Shown here: positions 10,301-17,924 of the stretch, piece by piece
Numbering within the stretch: the first letter of the stretch is position 1
Layout: every line of letters begins with the position of its first letter
NCBI GenBank assembly: GCA_937950315.1
Contig: CALFDU010000017.1
Location: forward strand, 17,982 to 81,981
DNA from: an uncultured Saprospiraceae bacterium
GTDB taxonomy: Bacteria; Bacteroidota; Bacteroidia; Chitinophagales; Saprospiraceae
Direction: 5' to 3'
Length of the DNA: 64,000 bases
Made by a program: the position numbers and the translations under genes
Notes under the pieces: generated by a model
Databases searched by the model: none
What the model was told of the DNA's origin: nothing
Seen by the model: the letters and a program-made list of their open reading frames with translations, nothing else

Positions 10301-11824
10301 TTGATGAATCAAATGGGAGAATCACTACCAAGTGTTGAAATCTGGGCATCAGATTTTAATATTGGAGCTACCGATAATTGTACAGATTCAACTGACTTGG
10401 TATTTACTTTTGAAGATGGTTCTCAGTTTATGGAGCTAGGATGCGAAGACGAAGGCCTGATGACTATCTCAATTTTTGTAACCGATGAGTGTGGTAATTT
10501 TGATTTCTGTGAAACAACAATTAGCATTCAAGCGAATGGATTGATATGCGATACAGTTGTGTTCGATTCAATGGGATTTGATCCTAATAATGTAAGGTTT
10601 AATCTTGCTGGATCTGTCTTTACAGAAAATGATGAAATGATCAAAGATGTTGAAGTAGTATTGAATAATATGAGTTCAGGATTTGATGATAGTAATGATA
10701 CAGATGAAGAAGGACATTACCTTTTCAATGACGTTTTAGCGAATGAAAATTATTCACTTGAAGCAGAAAAAGATGTTGACTATTTGAATGGAGTAAGTAC
10801 ACTTGATATTGTGCTTATTCAAAGACACATACTGGGAATAAGTGAGCTTGACAGTCCGTATAAGATTATTGCAGCAGATGCAAACAATTCTCAAACTGTT
10901 TCCGCATTGGATTTGGTAGAATTGAGGAAGTTGATACTAGGTGTTTATGATGAATTACCAGCCAACAACAGTTGGAGATTTGTAGACTCTGAATTTGTTT
11001 TTGTTGATGAAACATCACCATGGCCATTCACAGAAACTATTGCAATCAACAACATGTCCGAAGACTTAATGACCAATGATTTTGTGGCTGTGAAGGTAGG
11101 AGATGTGAACAACAATGTGGTGATCCCAGGTTATGCTTCAAATGTAAATGTTGACTTTAGAAATTCAACGATTGTTAGTGTTGATAATGCAGCATTTACT
11201 AAAGGTGATTTGGTTTCAGTTCCATTGAATGCAGACTTCGATAATACATCAGGTTTACAGTTTGCTTTGAACTATGATTTCCACATGCTAGAGTTTGTAG
11301 GATTTAGTAGTGATAAATTTGCCTTGAGCGAAAACAACTATAGAGAAAGTCATCCAGGTATGATTTTATTCTCATGGAACGATGTCAAAAATGTAGATTT
11401 CATAGAGGCATTAAATGTTGAATTTAGAGCGGTTGCTGATGGTAACATTATGGACGCATCAATGGTCTTCGTAAATGAAATCTTGAGCAGCGAAATTTAC
11501 AACGGAGCAAATGAAGTAAGTCAACTGAAATTACAAGTTGAAGGTCAAGTTGAAGCAATTGATCAATTGAGATTGTTACAAAACAAGCCTAATCCGTTTA
11601 GTGATAAAACCAACATTGGATTCTACTTGCCTTCTCAAGGGAAAGCGACTGTAAGTATCCTTGATCTATCAGGTAAACTTATTTACAAGTACGAAGGAGA
11701 TTTCAACAAAGGATTCAATGAATTGGGAATAAATTCACATGATATCAAAGCAAATGGATTGCTTTATTATCAATTGGATACTGAGTTTGGCTCAGAAACC
11801 AAAAAGATGTTACTGATTAAGTAA
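7352..11824 (+). CDS. Giant HYR-like surface protein with dockerin-like pair, cohesin-like module and T9SS type A domain
   Basis: 1490 residues. Signal peptide ends about 38 (NPLMAQ). A P-domain-like segment (about 170-275; ANGEWTVLLNTSG) is followed by Cys-rich HYR-like units marked by repeated VEDKLAP/VQDKFGP and CPAD/CPQT motifs. A thrombospondin-3-like acidic motif (DTDGDGIPD) lies near residue 370. From residue 1141 come two F-hand loops, DVDYLNGVSTLD and, 35 residues later, DANNSQTVSALD, each followed by a helix (LIQRHILGI, LRKLILGVY): the layout of a type I dockerin. Residues about 1260-1400 look like a cohesin fold (GLQFALNYDFHMLEFVGF), then a type A sorting domain (NKPNPFSDKTNIGF). 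No enzyme domain is visible, so a structural or adhesive surface role is likely. Paralogous to 17925 and 24978. Confidence 0.85.
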   Translation: MKSLTFTTRTIASKAGKNALLCTLLILGFFSTNPLMAQCPLPCGNTQLSVNGSCEAEITPGTILTGTLDGTCAYRVIITDLDDNLIAESELFGGVLLHPTISVSDGTDFKASVAYTDADGDEFSCWSYLTLEDKLAPSVVCLDDVTVACTKSHSDDLMTSANQCHTAESTDNVSTDPDVFEFAIDVANSALPWEVITAAQLNMGISFSGVAAPFDVTLVGPDGASYSAMYSPADGVNVMALIGLQARDDMANGEWTVLLNTSGIASISTAVMCIESTSIFIDSPDITDNCSDTSVDFLSDDLIDLDCEGQTAPICAFERIILYRAVDGSDNYSPTCSFTICYEKPSLVSAEFVFPPNVDLTCQLDDTDGDGIPDFNFSSWDTNQNGYPDPSDVGVGYPSIDGIDLIPGEENLCKISVAYTDTVIDICDGGGSFKVLRTWTVLDWCEGTSRTWVQSIKVEDDQPPFLVCPADTLTFEAAGYSCTADITFDPLSTTDKTGVQFLFDCSNVTFEVEYLTADDRDVNEVDQPFTPAINNNDGTFTAENLPADTVWVRYVATDACGNVSECRFEIFIRDNGAPFAICDQFTAVALSEDGWARANAISFDDGSYDACTDDVTFQVRRPSTPCSALPDYDRDDTLFGDYVQFCCADAAEEFVPVVLLVTDASGNTNTCMVNVEVQDKFGPDVTCPQTNITLTCGQYDADDLYGTPNRPTITDNCTPNIVAEYEDSVSIDDACGTGTVTRRWFYTLGANRIDLDDCTQRITIDSDFNSVIVFPGDLDIDCSEVATSLNGPTINGVHVTDYEGCANFAYAFEDQRFNNVDDICFKIIRTHTVIDWCVYVPNSGNNAGFYTDTQVIRVSNTAPPSIQECAMEISQSLDETTCMNRVRLNVPWGFDDCIQEPILPHDMGYNIMTNGQIVEEVASISTTDGTITLQPLPKGTHTANFFIFNSCNNPPATCSVDIVVTETDTIPPVPYCFGGITTVLMNQMGESLPSVEIWASDFNIGATDNCTDSTDLVFTFEDGSQFMELGCEDEGLMTISIFVTDECGNFDFCETTISIQANGLICDTVVFDSMGFDPNNVRFNLAGSVFTENDEMIKDVEVVLNNMSSGFDDSNDTDEEGHYLFNDVLANENYSLEAEKDVDYLNGVSTLDIVLIQRHILGISELDSPYKIIAADANNSQTVSALDLVELRKLILGVYDELPANNSWRFVDSEFVFVDETSPWPFTETIAINNMSEDLMTNDFVAVKVGDVNNNVVIPGYASNVNVDFRNSTIVSVDNAAFTKGDLVSVPLNADFDNTSGLQFALNYDFHMLEFVGFSSDKFALSENNYRESHPGMILFSWNDVKNVDFIEALNVEFRAVADGNIMDASMVFVNEILSSEIYNGANEVSQLKLQVEGQVEAIDQLRLLQNKPNPFSDKTNIGFYLPSQGKATVSILDLSGKLIYKYEGDFNKGFNELGINSHDIKANGLLYYQLDTEFGSETKKMLLIK

Positions 11825-11843
11825 GATATAACTCCAACTATAA

Positions 11844-11878
11844 AGAAAGTCAAGGGTAGACTCTATCCTTGGCTTTCT
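11844..11878 (+). terminator. Long hairpin after the surface protein gene
   Basis: AGAAAGTCAAGG (11844-11855) pairs with CCTTGGCTTTCT (11867-11878) through one G-U pair, and the stem continues inward to a three-base loop. It lies 20 bases after the stop. There is no T-run afterwards, so it may stabilise the 3' end or end transcription weakly. Confidence 0.5.
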
Positions 11879-11966
11879 GCGTAGTTAAGCCTCATATTAG
11901 TGTTTGCCTTCGTTTTCTTTATTGAAAATAACTTTCCTATTGATAGCTAATTAACATTTGGAATGT

Positions 11967-11974
11967 TAATTTTG
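11967..11974 (+). promoter_or_regulatory. -7 box of the cohesin-like scaffold gene
   Basis: TAATTTTG fits TAnnTTTG and sits 22 bases before the ATG at 11997. A TTG at 11940-11942 is 24 bases upstream, slightly longer than the usual spacing. Confidence 0.5.
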
Positions 11975-11996
11975 TCCTCTATACATTAAAATCCCG

Positions 11997-14900
11997 ATGA
12001 TGCAAAAACACATTATCCTTTCTCTAGTTTGTTTATTCTTTTCATTTGGAGCAAATGCTCAGTTGGAAGTTGGCTTTTCGTCTTCTGATACAGCAGCGCC
12101 AGGTGGAACAGTAGACGTAGACGTTTCGGTTTCAAACTTTGACAATATCATTAGTGCCCAATACTTTATCCTATGGGATTCTTTGGTGCTATCATTTGAC
12201 TCAGTTTTTAACGTAACGGATGAATTGGAACAATTTTCAATAGGAAATATTGGAACTCCTGAAACCATCTTGAATGGTGAAGATGGAGAAATGACGGTTT
12301 CTTGGAGCCATTCAAGTACCAACGCGTTCTCTCTTCCTGATAATACAGTACTTTTTACTGTAAGAATGAATGTAGAGGGCAACGATTGTGACTCAACAGC
12401 AGTTGCAATAGGAAATATTCCTCCTTTTCAAAATATTGAAGTAATTGACGGCGACTTCAACGATATAGGAGCAATCGCAACACCATTACCATTTGCACTA
12501 CCAGGTACAGATTGTGAATCTGGCGGTGGCGGCGGCGGTGGCGGCAATGATTTGCTTACGCTGAGCGGCTCAAATTTAAGTGGAGACATGGGAGACAATG
12601 TGTGCATGACAATCACTGTCGATAATTTCACAGATGTATTGGCTGCGCAAGGGGGTATGAGTTGGGATCCATCAGTTCTTAGCTATACTGGCGTAATGAA
12701 CTTTGGTTTTCCTGATTTTGATGAAACGGCTTTTACTACAAATAATACGGATTCTGGTCAATTAAGCTTTTTGTGGTTTGATGATACCACCGTAAATCCA
12801 GTGACTTTACCGAATGGAAGTACCTTTTTTGATATATGTTTTGACATCATAGGTGCTCCGGGATCTTCAAGTTCTATTCAATTTGTAGATAGTCCAACAG
12901 TAGAATTCTCTAATTCTAACAGTGAAGCAATACCGTTTACCACAACCAATATCACTATTTCCGTCAATGACGACGGAGGCGGTGGCGGCGGCGGCGGAGG
13001 TGGTGGCGGTTCCGCTGATTTGACCATTACTGCTGAAAACGTTGCAGGTGCGCCTGGCACCAATGTTTGTGTGCCTATTACCGTTGATGGATTTGTAGAT
13101 ATACAAAGTGTACAGGGGGGAATTACGTGGGATGACAGTCAATTAAGCTTTACAGGTACTGATAATGAGGCACTTGCAAGCATGGCTTTCGGAGAAAATG
13201 GAAATTCCTTGAGTTTTGTTTGGTTTGATGATTCAGGTGTAATGCCTGTAACATTGCCTGATGGAGCTACTTTATTTGAAATATGTTTCGATGTTATTGG
13301 AACAGGAGGTACTACACAGATCTCATTTGCTGAGAATCCACCTTTGGAATTCTCAGATTCTACGGGAGATGTACTAGAATTTGATGAAAATCCTGGTGTC
13401 TTTACCATTTCAGTCGGAGGAGTAATGCCTTTTGGGTTGAACTGTACTAATGCTACATTACCAAATGGTACCAATTCATGTATAGATATTACTACTGAAA
13501 ACTTTACAAATATTGCTTCTGTACAACTTTCAATGACTTGGGACGCAAGTCAATTGACATACACCGGAGTTAATAATTTTGACCCAACGATTTCACCAGT
13601 AAGTGGACAGTTTAATCAAACTGGTGCCAATGAATTGGGGCTTAGTTGGGCAAGTAGCAATGGGCAAGGGGTTACAGTTCCAAACAATACTACCATGTTT
13701 TCTATCTGTTTTGATGCAATATCATGTAACGGAGCAGATATGACCGGCAGCTTGAATTTTGTAAGTGGATCTCAGGTTCCTATCGAGATTGGAGATGGAA
13801 ATGCAGAAGTAGTGCCATTTGACTTTGAAACTTGTACTTATACCATTGATTGTGGAGGTGGAGAATGTGAAGTGAATTTTGGTACTGCCAATATTTCTGC
13901 ACCGCAATGTTTCGGTCAGAGTACAGGAGGTATAACAGTAAATCCAATAGTAACTGGAGATGGATGTTCGTTGGTTTCATGTACTTGGTTTCAAGCCATC
14001 CCAGGAGGACAAGTAATTCCTACAACAGGATGTAATCTGACGGGTGTACCAGCTGGAAATTATTCATTGGTGGTTGATACAGGTAATGGAACTTTCCAAA
14101 TGGATTACACAATTCCTAATGCTCAACCAATTGAGATTCAATCAACAGTATTCCCAGTAACTTGTAACGCACTAGGAGGAATAAACACAACAATTACAGG
14201 TGGTTCAGGCAATTTTAGTTGTGAATGGCCATTCAATGGAGCGACAGGCTGCAACATTGGAGGTTTGGAACCTGGAGACTACACATTAATTATTACAGAT
14301 AACGTTTTTGGGTGTTCGCAAGCGGCAGATTTTACTGTACCAGAAGACTTTGATTTACAAGGAACAGCAACAGCTTCAGGCGCTGATTGCGGAGGTGGTA
14401 CAATCTCTATAACGATGAATCAAGCAGGCCCGTTTAATTATGCATGGAGCCATGATCCTACAGTAAATGCTGCGGTTCAAAATAATTTAGATCCAGGGGC
14501 ATATACTATTACGGTCACTGACCCTAATTTGAATTGTATGGAGATTGTTTCAGCTACAGTTGATCCAATGTCATCTTCATTAGAGATAGAATCTATCACG
14601 GTTAATCCTGCAACTTGCGTTGGAGGAGGGTCAGCAAGTATTAATATCGTTGGTGGGTGTTTGCCTTATTCTTGTGAAGTTACAGGAGGAAATACAATGT
14701 TAGACTGTGATAATCTGCAGGATTTAGCAGCTGGAATATATGGTATCATAGTAACCGATGCGAGTGGAACTATGGTGAGTGAATCATTTGTTGTTGATGA
14801 ATTTGAGATGATTTCTGCAACATTTACTAGCACAAATGTTTCTCTAACTGGTCCAGGTTCAATTCTAATAACGGATGTTGTAGGTGGCACAGGACCTTAT

Positions 14901-15833
14901 ACGTTCAATTGGACTACCACAGGAGGAAGTGGAATCATACAAGGCCAACAGAATCAGACAATGTTGGGTGTAGGTTCATATACTTGCACTATTACTGATG
15001 TTAATGGATGTGAATTTGTTCTAGGACCTATAGAGATTACGGATCAAGATCCAGGCGCTCCAGTGATTGTAGCTCCTATATTTATAACGGATGTAGGTGG
15101 TTGTGGTGATGAATGTAATGGAGCTGTACAAGCATCCATTACAGGAGGAACGGCGCCATTTACCTATAGTGTAACAGGTACAGACGGAGTAGTTATAGAA
15201 TCAGATGAATTACCAATAGCAGGCATTTGCAAAGGAGATTATGTTTTTGCAGTTGTAGATGCAGTGGGTTTTGAAGACAGTGCTTCCATTGTAATAGGTG
15301 GTGTTGATGAAATTATGATCACCGAAGAAGACAAAGAATGTGATGATGGAACTGATTCTGGCTCTATTACTATATCGGCAACAGGAGGAGCAGGAGGATT
15401 GACATTTTTGTGGTCAAATGGAGATGAAACAATAATGCCTGAAAATTTAGCAGCAGGGGCTTATGGTGTTACTGTGACTGATGCGTCTGTGAATGCTTGT
15501 TCTGCCACTGCAGTATTTACTGTTGAAATGTGTAATGAACCACCACCACAATCATGTGGAGAAAGTTCTACCGTGCTTACGCCAAATGGAGATGGCACGA
15601 ATGATCTACTTTTTGTAGAGTGTGCTACAGACTTCCCTAACACTTTTGGTGTTTATGATAGATTTGGTAGACTTATTTATGAGACCAATGACTATAGCAA
15701 CGATTGGGATGGGACAGACCTCAATGGAGATATTGTAAACGAAGGAGTTTATTACTGGGTAATGGATTCTACCTTCGACAATGGAGTCAACAGAATTTAC
15801 AAGGGATATGTGAACGTGATAAGAGAAAACTAA
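11997..15833 (+). CDS. SprB-like surface adhesin with four cohesin-like modules and T9SS type B sorting domain
   Basis: 1278 residues. Signal peptide (about 1-21, ending GANA). Four related modules of about 140 residues follow (roughly 23-165, 186-325, 341-475, 478-620). Each has a G-x-x-V/N-C-V-x-I-T-V opening, a QGGMSWDPS/QGGITWDDS strand, an LSFLWFDD strand and LPDGATLFEICFDV: the pattern of a cohesin-type fold. Modules 1-2 and 2-3 are joined by polyglycine linkers (about residues 176-183 and 327-338). Residues about 625-1180 are SprB-type repeats (GGTAPFTYSV, AAGAYGVTVTD). The end is a gliding-motility type B sorting domain (VLTPNGDGTNDLLF, FGVYDRFGRLIYE, WDGTDLNGD). The PorP/SprF gene starts 37 bases downstream, as with sprB-sprF pairs. 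Probable role: a mobile or anchored surface adhesin or scaffold; dockerin binding is inferred. Confidence 0.85.
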   Translation: MMQKHIILSLVCLFFSFGANAQLEVGFSSSDTAAPGGTVDVDVSVSNFDNIISAQYFILWDSLVLSFDSVFNVTDELEQFSIGNIGTPETILNGEDGEMTVSWSHSSTNAFSLPDNTVLFTVRMNVEGNDCDSTAVAIGNIPPFQNIEVIDGDFNDIGAIATPLPFALPGTDCESGGGGGGGGNDLLTLSGSNLSGDMGDNVCMTITVDNFTDVLAAQGGMSWDPSVLSYTGVMNFGFPDFDETAFTTNNTDSGQLSFLWFDDTTVNPVTLPNGSTFFDICFDIIGAPGSSSSIQFVDSPTVEFSNSNSEAIPFTTTNITISVNDDGGGGGGGGGGGGSADLTITAENVAGAPGTNVCVPITVDGFVDIQSVQGGITWDDSQLSFTGTDNEALASMAFGENGNSLSFVWFDDSGVMPVTLPDGATLFEICFDVIGTGGTTQISFAENPPLEFSDSTGDVLEFDENPGVFTISVGGVMPFGLNCTNATLPNGTNSCIDITTENFTNIASVQLSMTWDASQLTYTGVNNFDPTISPVSGQFNQTGANELGLSWASSNGQGVTVPNNTTMFSICFDAISCNGADMTGSLNFVSGSQVPIEIGDGNAEVVPFDFETCTYTIDCGGGECEVNFGTANISAPQCFGQSTGGITVNPIVTGDGCSLVSCTWFQAIPGGQVIPTTGCNLTGVPAGNYSLVVDTGNGTFQMDYTIPNAQPIEIQSTVFPVTCNALGGINTTITGGSGNFSCEWPFNGATGCNIGGLEPGDYTLIITDNVFGCSQAADFTVPEDFDLQGTATASGADCGGGTISITMNQAGPFNYAWSHDPTVNAAVQNNLDPGAYTITVTDPNLNCMEIVSATVDPMSSSLEIESITVNPATCVGGGSASINIVGGCLPYSCEVTGGNTMLDCDNLQDLAAGIYGIIVTDASGTMVSESFVVDEFEMISATFTSTNVSLTGPGSILITDVVGGTGPYTFNWTTTGGSGIIQGQQNQTMLGVGSYTCTITDVNGCEFVLGPIEITDQDPGAPVIVAPIFITDVGGCGDECNGAVQASITGGTAPFTYSVTGTDGVVIESDELPIAGICKGDYVFAVVDAVGFEDSASIVIGGVDEIMITEEDKECDDGTDSGSITISATGGAGGLTFLWSNGDETIMPENLAAGAYGVTVTDASVNACSATAVFTVEMCNEPPPQSCGESSTVLTPNGDGTNDLLFVECATDFPNTFGVYDRFGRLIYETNDYSNDWDGTDLNGDIVNEGVYYWVMDSTFDNGVNRIYKGYVNVIREN

Positions 15834-15870
15834 AAAAAGATAAATCTTAAAACTAAGAGAAATCCAAAAG

Positions 15871-16833
15871 ATGAAAAAGCAGCAAGTTTTATTAGTGTTT
15901 ATAGCTTTCTTCCTTTGTTCACTATCGATGAGTGGACAGGCGAGGTACTTTGATGAGAGGTATATTACTACGCAACATTTTTTAAATCCAATCCTTCTTA
16001 ATCCTGGGGCAGCTGGTAACTCTGAGTACCACAGATTACTTGGAAACTACAGAAGCAATTGGTCTACCTTTCCAGGAGCTCCTAAGAGTTATTTTCTAAG
16101 CTATGACGGACCTATCGGCAATAGATTGGGATTCGGTGCTTTGGTATTAAACGATAGGGTAGGAGATCTACAAACTACAAAAGGACAAGCAACGATCAGT
16201 TATACTATAGAATCTGAGCTTAACAAGCTAGGTTTTGGTTTATCTGGTGAGTTTATTCAGCACCAATTGAATGGTTCGGTCGTAAGCAATGAATTAAATG
16301 CGCAAGATCCAGAGCTAGCCAATCGATTGGATGGAACAGATTTCTTTGATGTTTCGTTTGGTATCAATGGTTTGTACAATGGAAATATTAGCTACGGTTT
16401 GGTTTTCCCAAATTTGATTAGCACGAGATTGGATGGTGTAGATGAAGGGTTTGAAGACAACTTCAATTATATATTACATGCAGGTTTCCTTTGGGATGTT
16501 GATGGTTATGATTTTGATATTGAGCCGTCAGTGTTTGTAAAACAATTGAACTACGTTCCTTTACATATTGATCTTAATGTCCTAATGCATTTTCTAGATG
16601 ATAAGCTATTGGGAGGCGTGAGTTATACCATTGGAGCAGATGAAAGATTGGGTTTCACTCTTGGTACTAGAGTAAATGCATTGAATTTTGCTTATTCTTA
16701 TAATATTTCAAGAAATGAATTCATTAGCTATAACAATGGTTCTCATGAGTTTTCGGTAAGGGTTGATATTGGAAGAAAAGATGCAACTTCAGCGAGTTCT
16801 GAAGTGAAAGAAATGATGGAAGAAAATAAATAA
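15871..16833 (+). CDS. PorP/SprF-family type IX secretion membrane protein
   Basis: 320 residues: signal peptide (ends SMSGQA), then the family hallmark of an N-terminal block QHFLNPILLNPGAAG followed by YRSNWSTFPGAPKSY and SYDGPIGNRLGFGALV, and barrel-like strands to the C-terminus. PorP/SprF-like proteins are outer-membrane components; in Flavobacterium, SprF is needed for export of the type B-sorted adhesin SprB. Here the gene is 37 bases downstream of a type B-sorted SprB-like gene and is followed at once by a strong terminator, so the two form a dedicated adhesin-exporter operon. The acidic Lys-rich tail (EVKEMMEENK) is unremarkable. Confidence 0.92.
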   Translation: MKKQQVLLVFIAFFLCSLSMSGQARYFDERYITTQHFLNPILLNPGAAGNSEYHRLLGNYRSNWSTFPGAPKSYFLSYDGPIGNRLGFGALVLNDRVGDLQTTKGQATISYTIESELNKLGFGLSGEFIQHQLNGSVVSNELNAQDPELANRLDGTDFFDVSFGINGLYNGNISYGLVFPNLISTRLDGVDEGFEDNFNYILHAGFLWDVDGYDFDIEPSVFVKQLNYVPLHIDLNVLMHFLDDKLLGGVSYTIGADERLGFTLGTRVNALNFAYSYNISRNEFISYNNGSHEFSVRVDIGRKDATSASSEVKEMMEENK

Positions 16834-16860
16834 ATATAGAATTTATCTAATGGATAAAAA

Positions 16861-16891
16861 GAGGCTCTGCATGAATGTAGAGCCTCTTTTT
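16861..16891 (+). terminator. Rho-independent terminator after the porP-like gene
   Basis: GAGGCTCT (16861-16868) and AGAGCCTC (16879-16886) form a perfect 8-bp stem followed by TTTTT, 27 bases after the stop codon. Confidence 0.88.
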
Positions 16892-17179
16892 ATTTATGGT
16901 CCAAAATATTTTTAGAAGGCAGATATTACAATTTTCTGTATGTGTCTATAAAAAAATATCTACTATAACTTGTTGACTATCAAGATATTAGAGATATAAT
17001 TAAAAAAAGTATATATATAATTCCTCCATGTGTACTTTAGTTTTTAACTTTGACAAGATTTTGTTGTGAAACAAAGATTTTCACTTTTTTAAGAAGTACT
17101 TGAAACGTAATGCGTTCTAAGTATGCTTCTTAAATATTACGACTTATTGTAATATTTAATTTACCATTATTGTGGTAGC

Positions 17180-17207
17180 TTGAAGGAAGCTTGAAAATGT
17201 ATCTTTG
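17180..17207 (+). promoter_or_regulatory. Promoter of the 17461-24356 operon
   Basis: TTG at 17180-17182, 17-base spacer, then TATCTTTG at 17200-17207 (TAnnTTTG). It predicts a transcript start near 17213, about 250 bases before the first ATG. The remaining 300 bases of the preceding gap (16892-17179) are AT-rich with no visible gene. Confidence 0.6.
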
Positions 17208-17212
17208 TCCCT

Positions 17213-17460
17213 GACGAAAACTATACTTCAATAAGTTGGAGTATTAAAAGACGAAAAATCACTAAGCGTATAATTAAAAGGACGAAAGCTTGACTGGCGA
17301 AATCACCTCCCAAGTATTCCCCTTCAATTACGATATAAGTTTGGTTCACTAGGCTGACATGTTAAAACCATAAAGTTGGTTTGAATATGCCTTTTGTATT
17401 ATGCTAAGAACCGATAAAGAACATTAGTTAACTTAATTTTTTAAATCAAAACTCAATCTC
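17213..17460 (+). promoter_or_regulatory. Long untranslated leader with repeated GACGAAA motif
   Basis: Between the predicted start site and the ATG at 17461 lie about 250 bases without an open frame. GACGAAA occurs at 17213, 17250 and 17281, and a variant GGCGAAA at about 17297. Two copies are embedded in a longer direct repeat, ATTAAAAG(G)ACGAAA. A leader this long in front of a giant surface-protein operon may carry RNA-level control or stabilise the message; that is inference. Confidence 0.35.
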
Positions 17461-17907
17461 ATGAAAAGTGTATTAAAGACCTTTTCGCAGAACACTTGGA
17501 GCGTGGTAAGTAAAGCTTGCCTTTCTGTTCTATGTGTTTTTGTATTCTCCTCAATGGGGAACGCTCAGAGTTTTATGGAAGCGACTGATGCTCAACAAAC
17601 CTTAAGACCTATTCTACAGAATATGAAGTCTGCTGGTTTGGAGAGTTTACAGCAAGCTAAAATAAAGCTTACTAACGATAATGGTGTTATGGTCCAACAG
17701 ACCATCTCATCTGACGAAGTTGGTGAAATGAGTATCCGCTCAGAATATTATACCTCTTTATCAGGGTATATTGACTGGGTTAATTATCCTAACGTAGTTG
17801 CCAATGCAATCAACAGAAATCATCAAAAGATGACCGGACGTTTTACAGCATCCGAAGATTTTCTTGATCTGTTGAGATTGGAGGTTACTGAATTACTAAC
17901 CAATTAA
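17461..17907 (+). CDS. Small secreted protein of unknown function, first gene of the giant-protein operon
   Basis: 148 residues. A long signal peptide (about 1-36, ending SSMGNAQ) whose style resembles that of the 7352 protein, then about 110 residues predicted mostly helical (ILQNMKSAGLESLQQAKIKL, LDLLRLEVTELL). No Cys in the mature part, no sorting domain and no domain I recognise. The stop is 17 bases before the ATG of the 2143-residue protein, so the two are almost certainly co-transcribed from the promoter at 17180-17207. A periplasmic helper for the large protein is possible but unsupported beyond position. Confidence 0.7.
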   Translation: MKSVLKTFSQNTWSVVSKACLSVLCVFVFSSMGNAQSFMEATDAQQTLRPILQNMKSAGLESLQQAKIKLTNDNGVMVQQTISSDEVGEMSIRSEYYTSLSGYIDWVNYPNVVANAINRNHQKMTGRFTASEDFLDLLRLEVTELLTN

Positions 17908-17924
17908 AAAACAGCCAATTAATT

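Noticed and set aside
12878..13063. Minus-strand frame rich in proline inside the scaffold gene
   Set aside because: It is the antisense shadow of the polyglycine linker of the real plus-strand gene.
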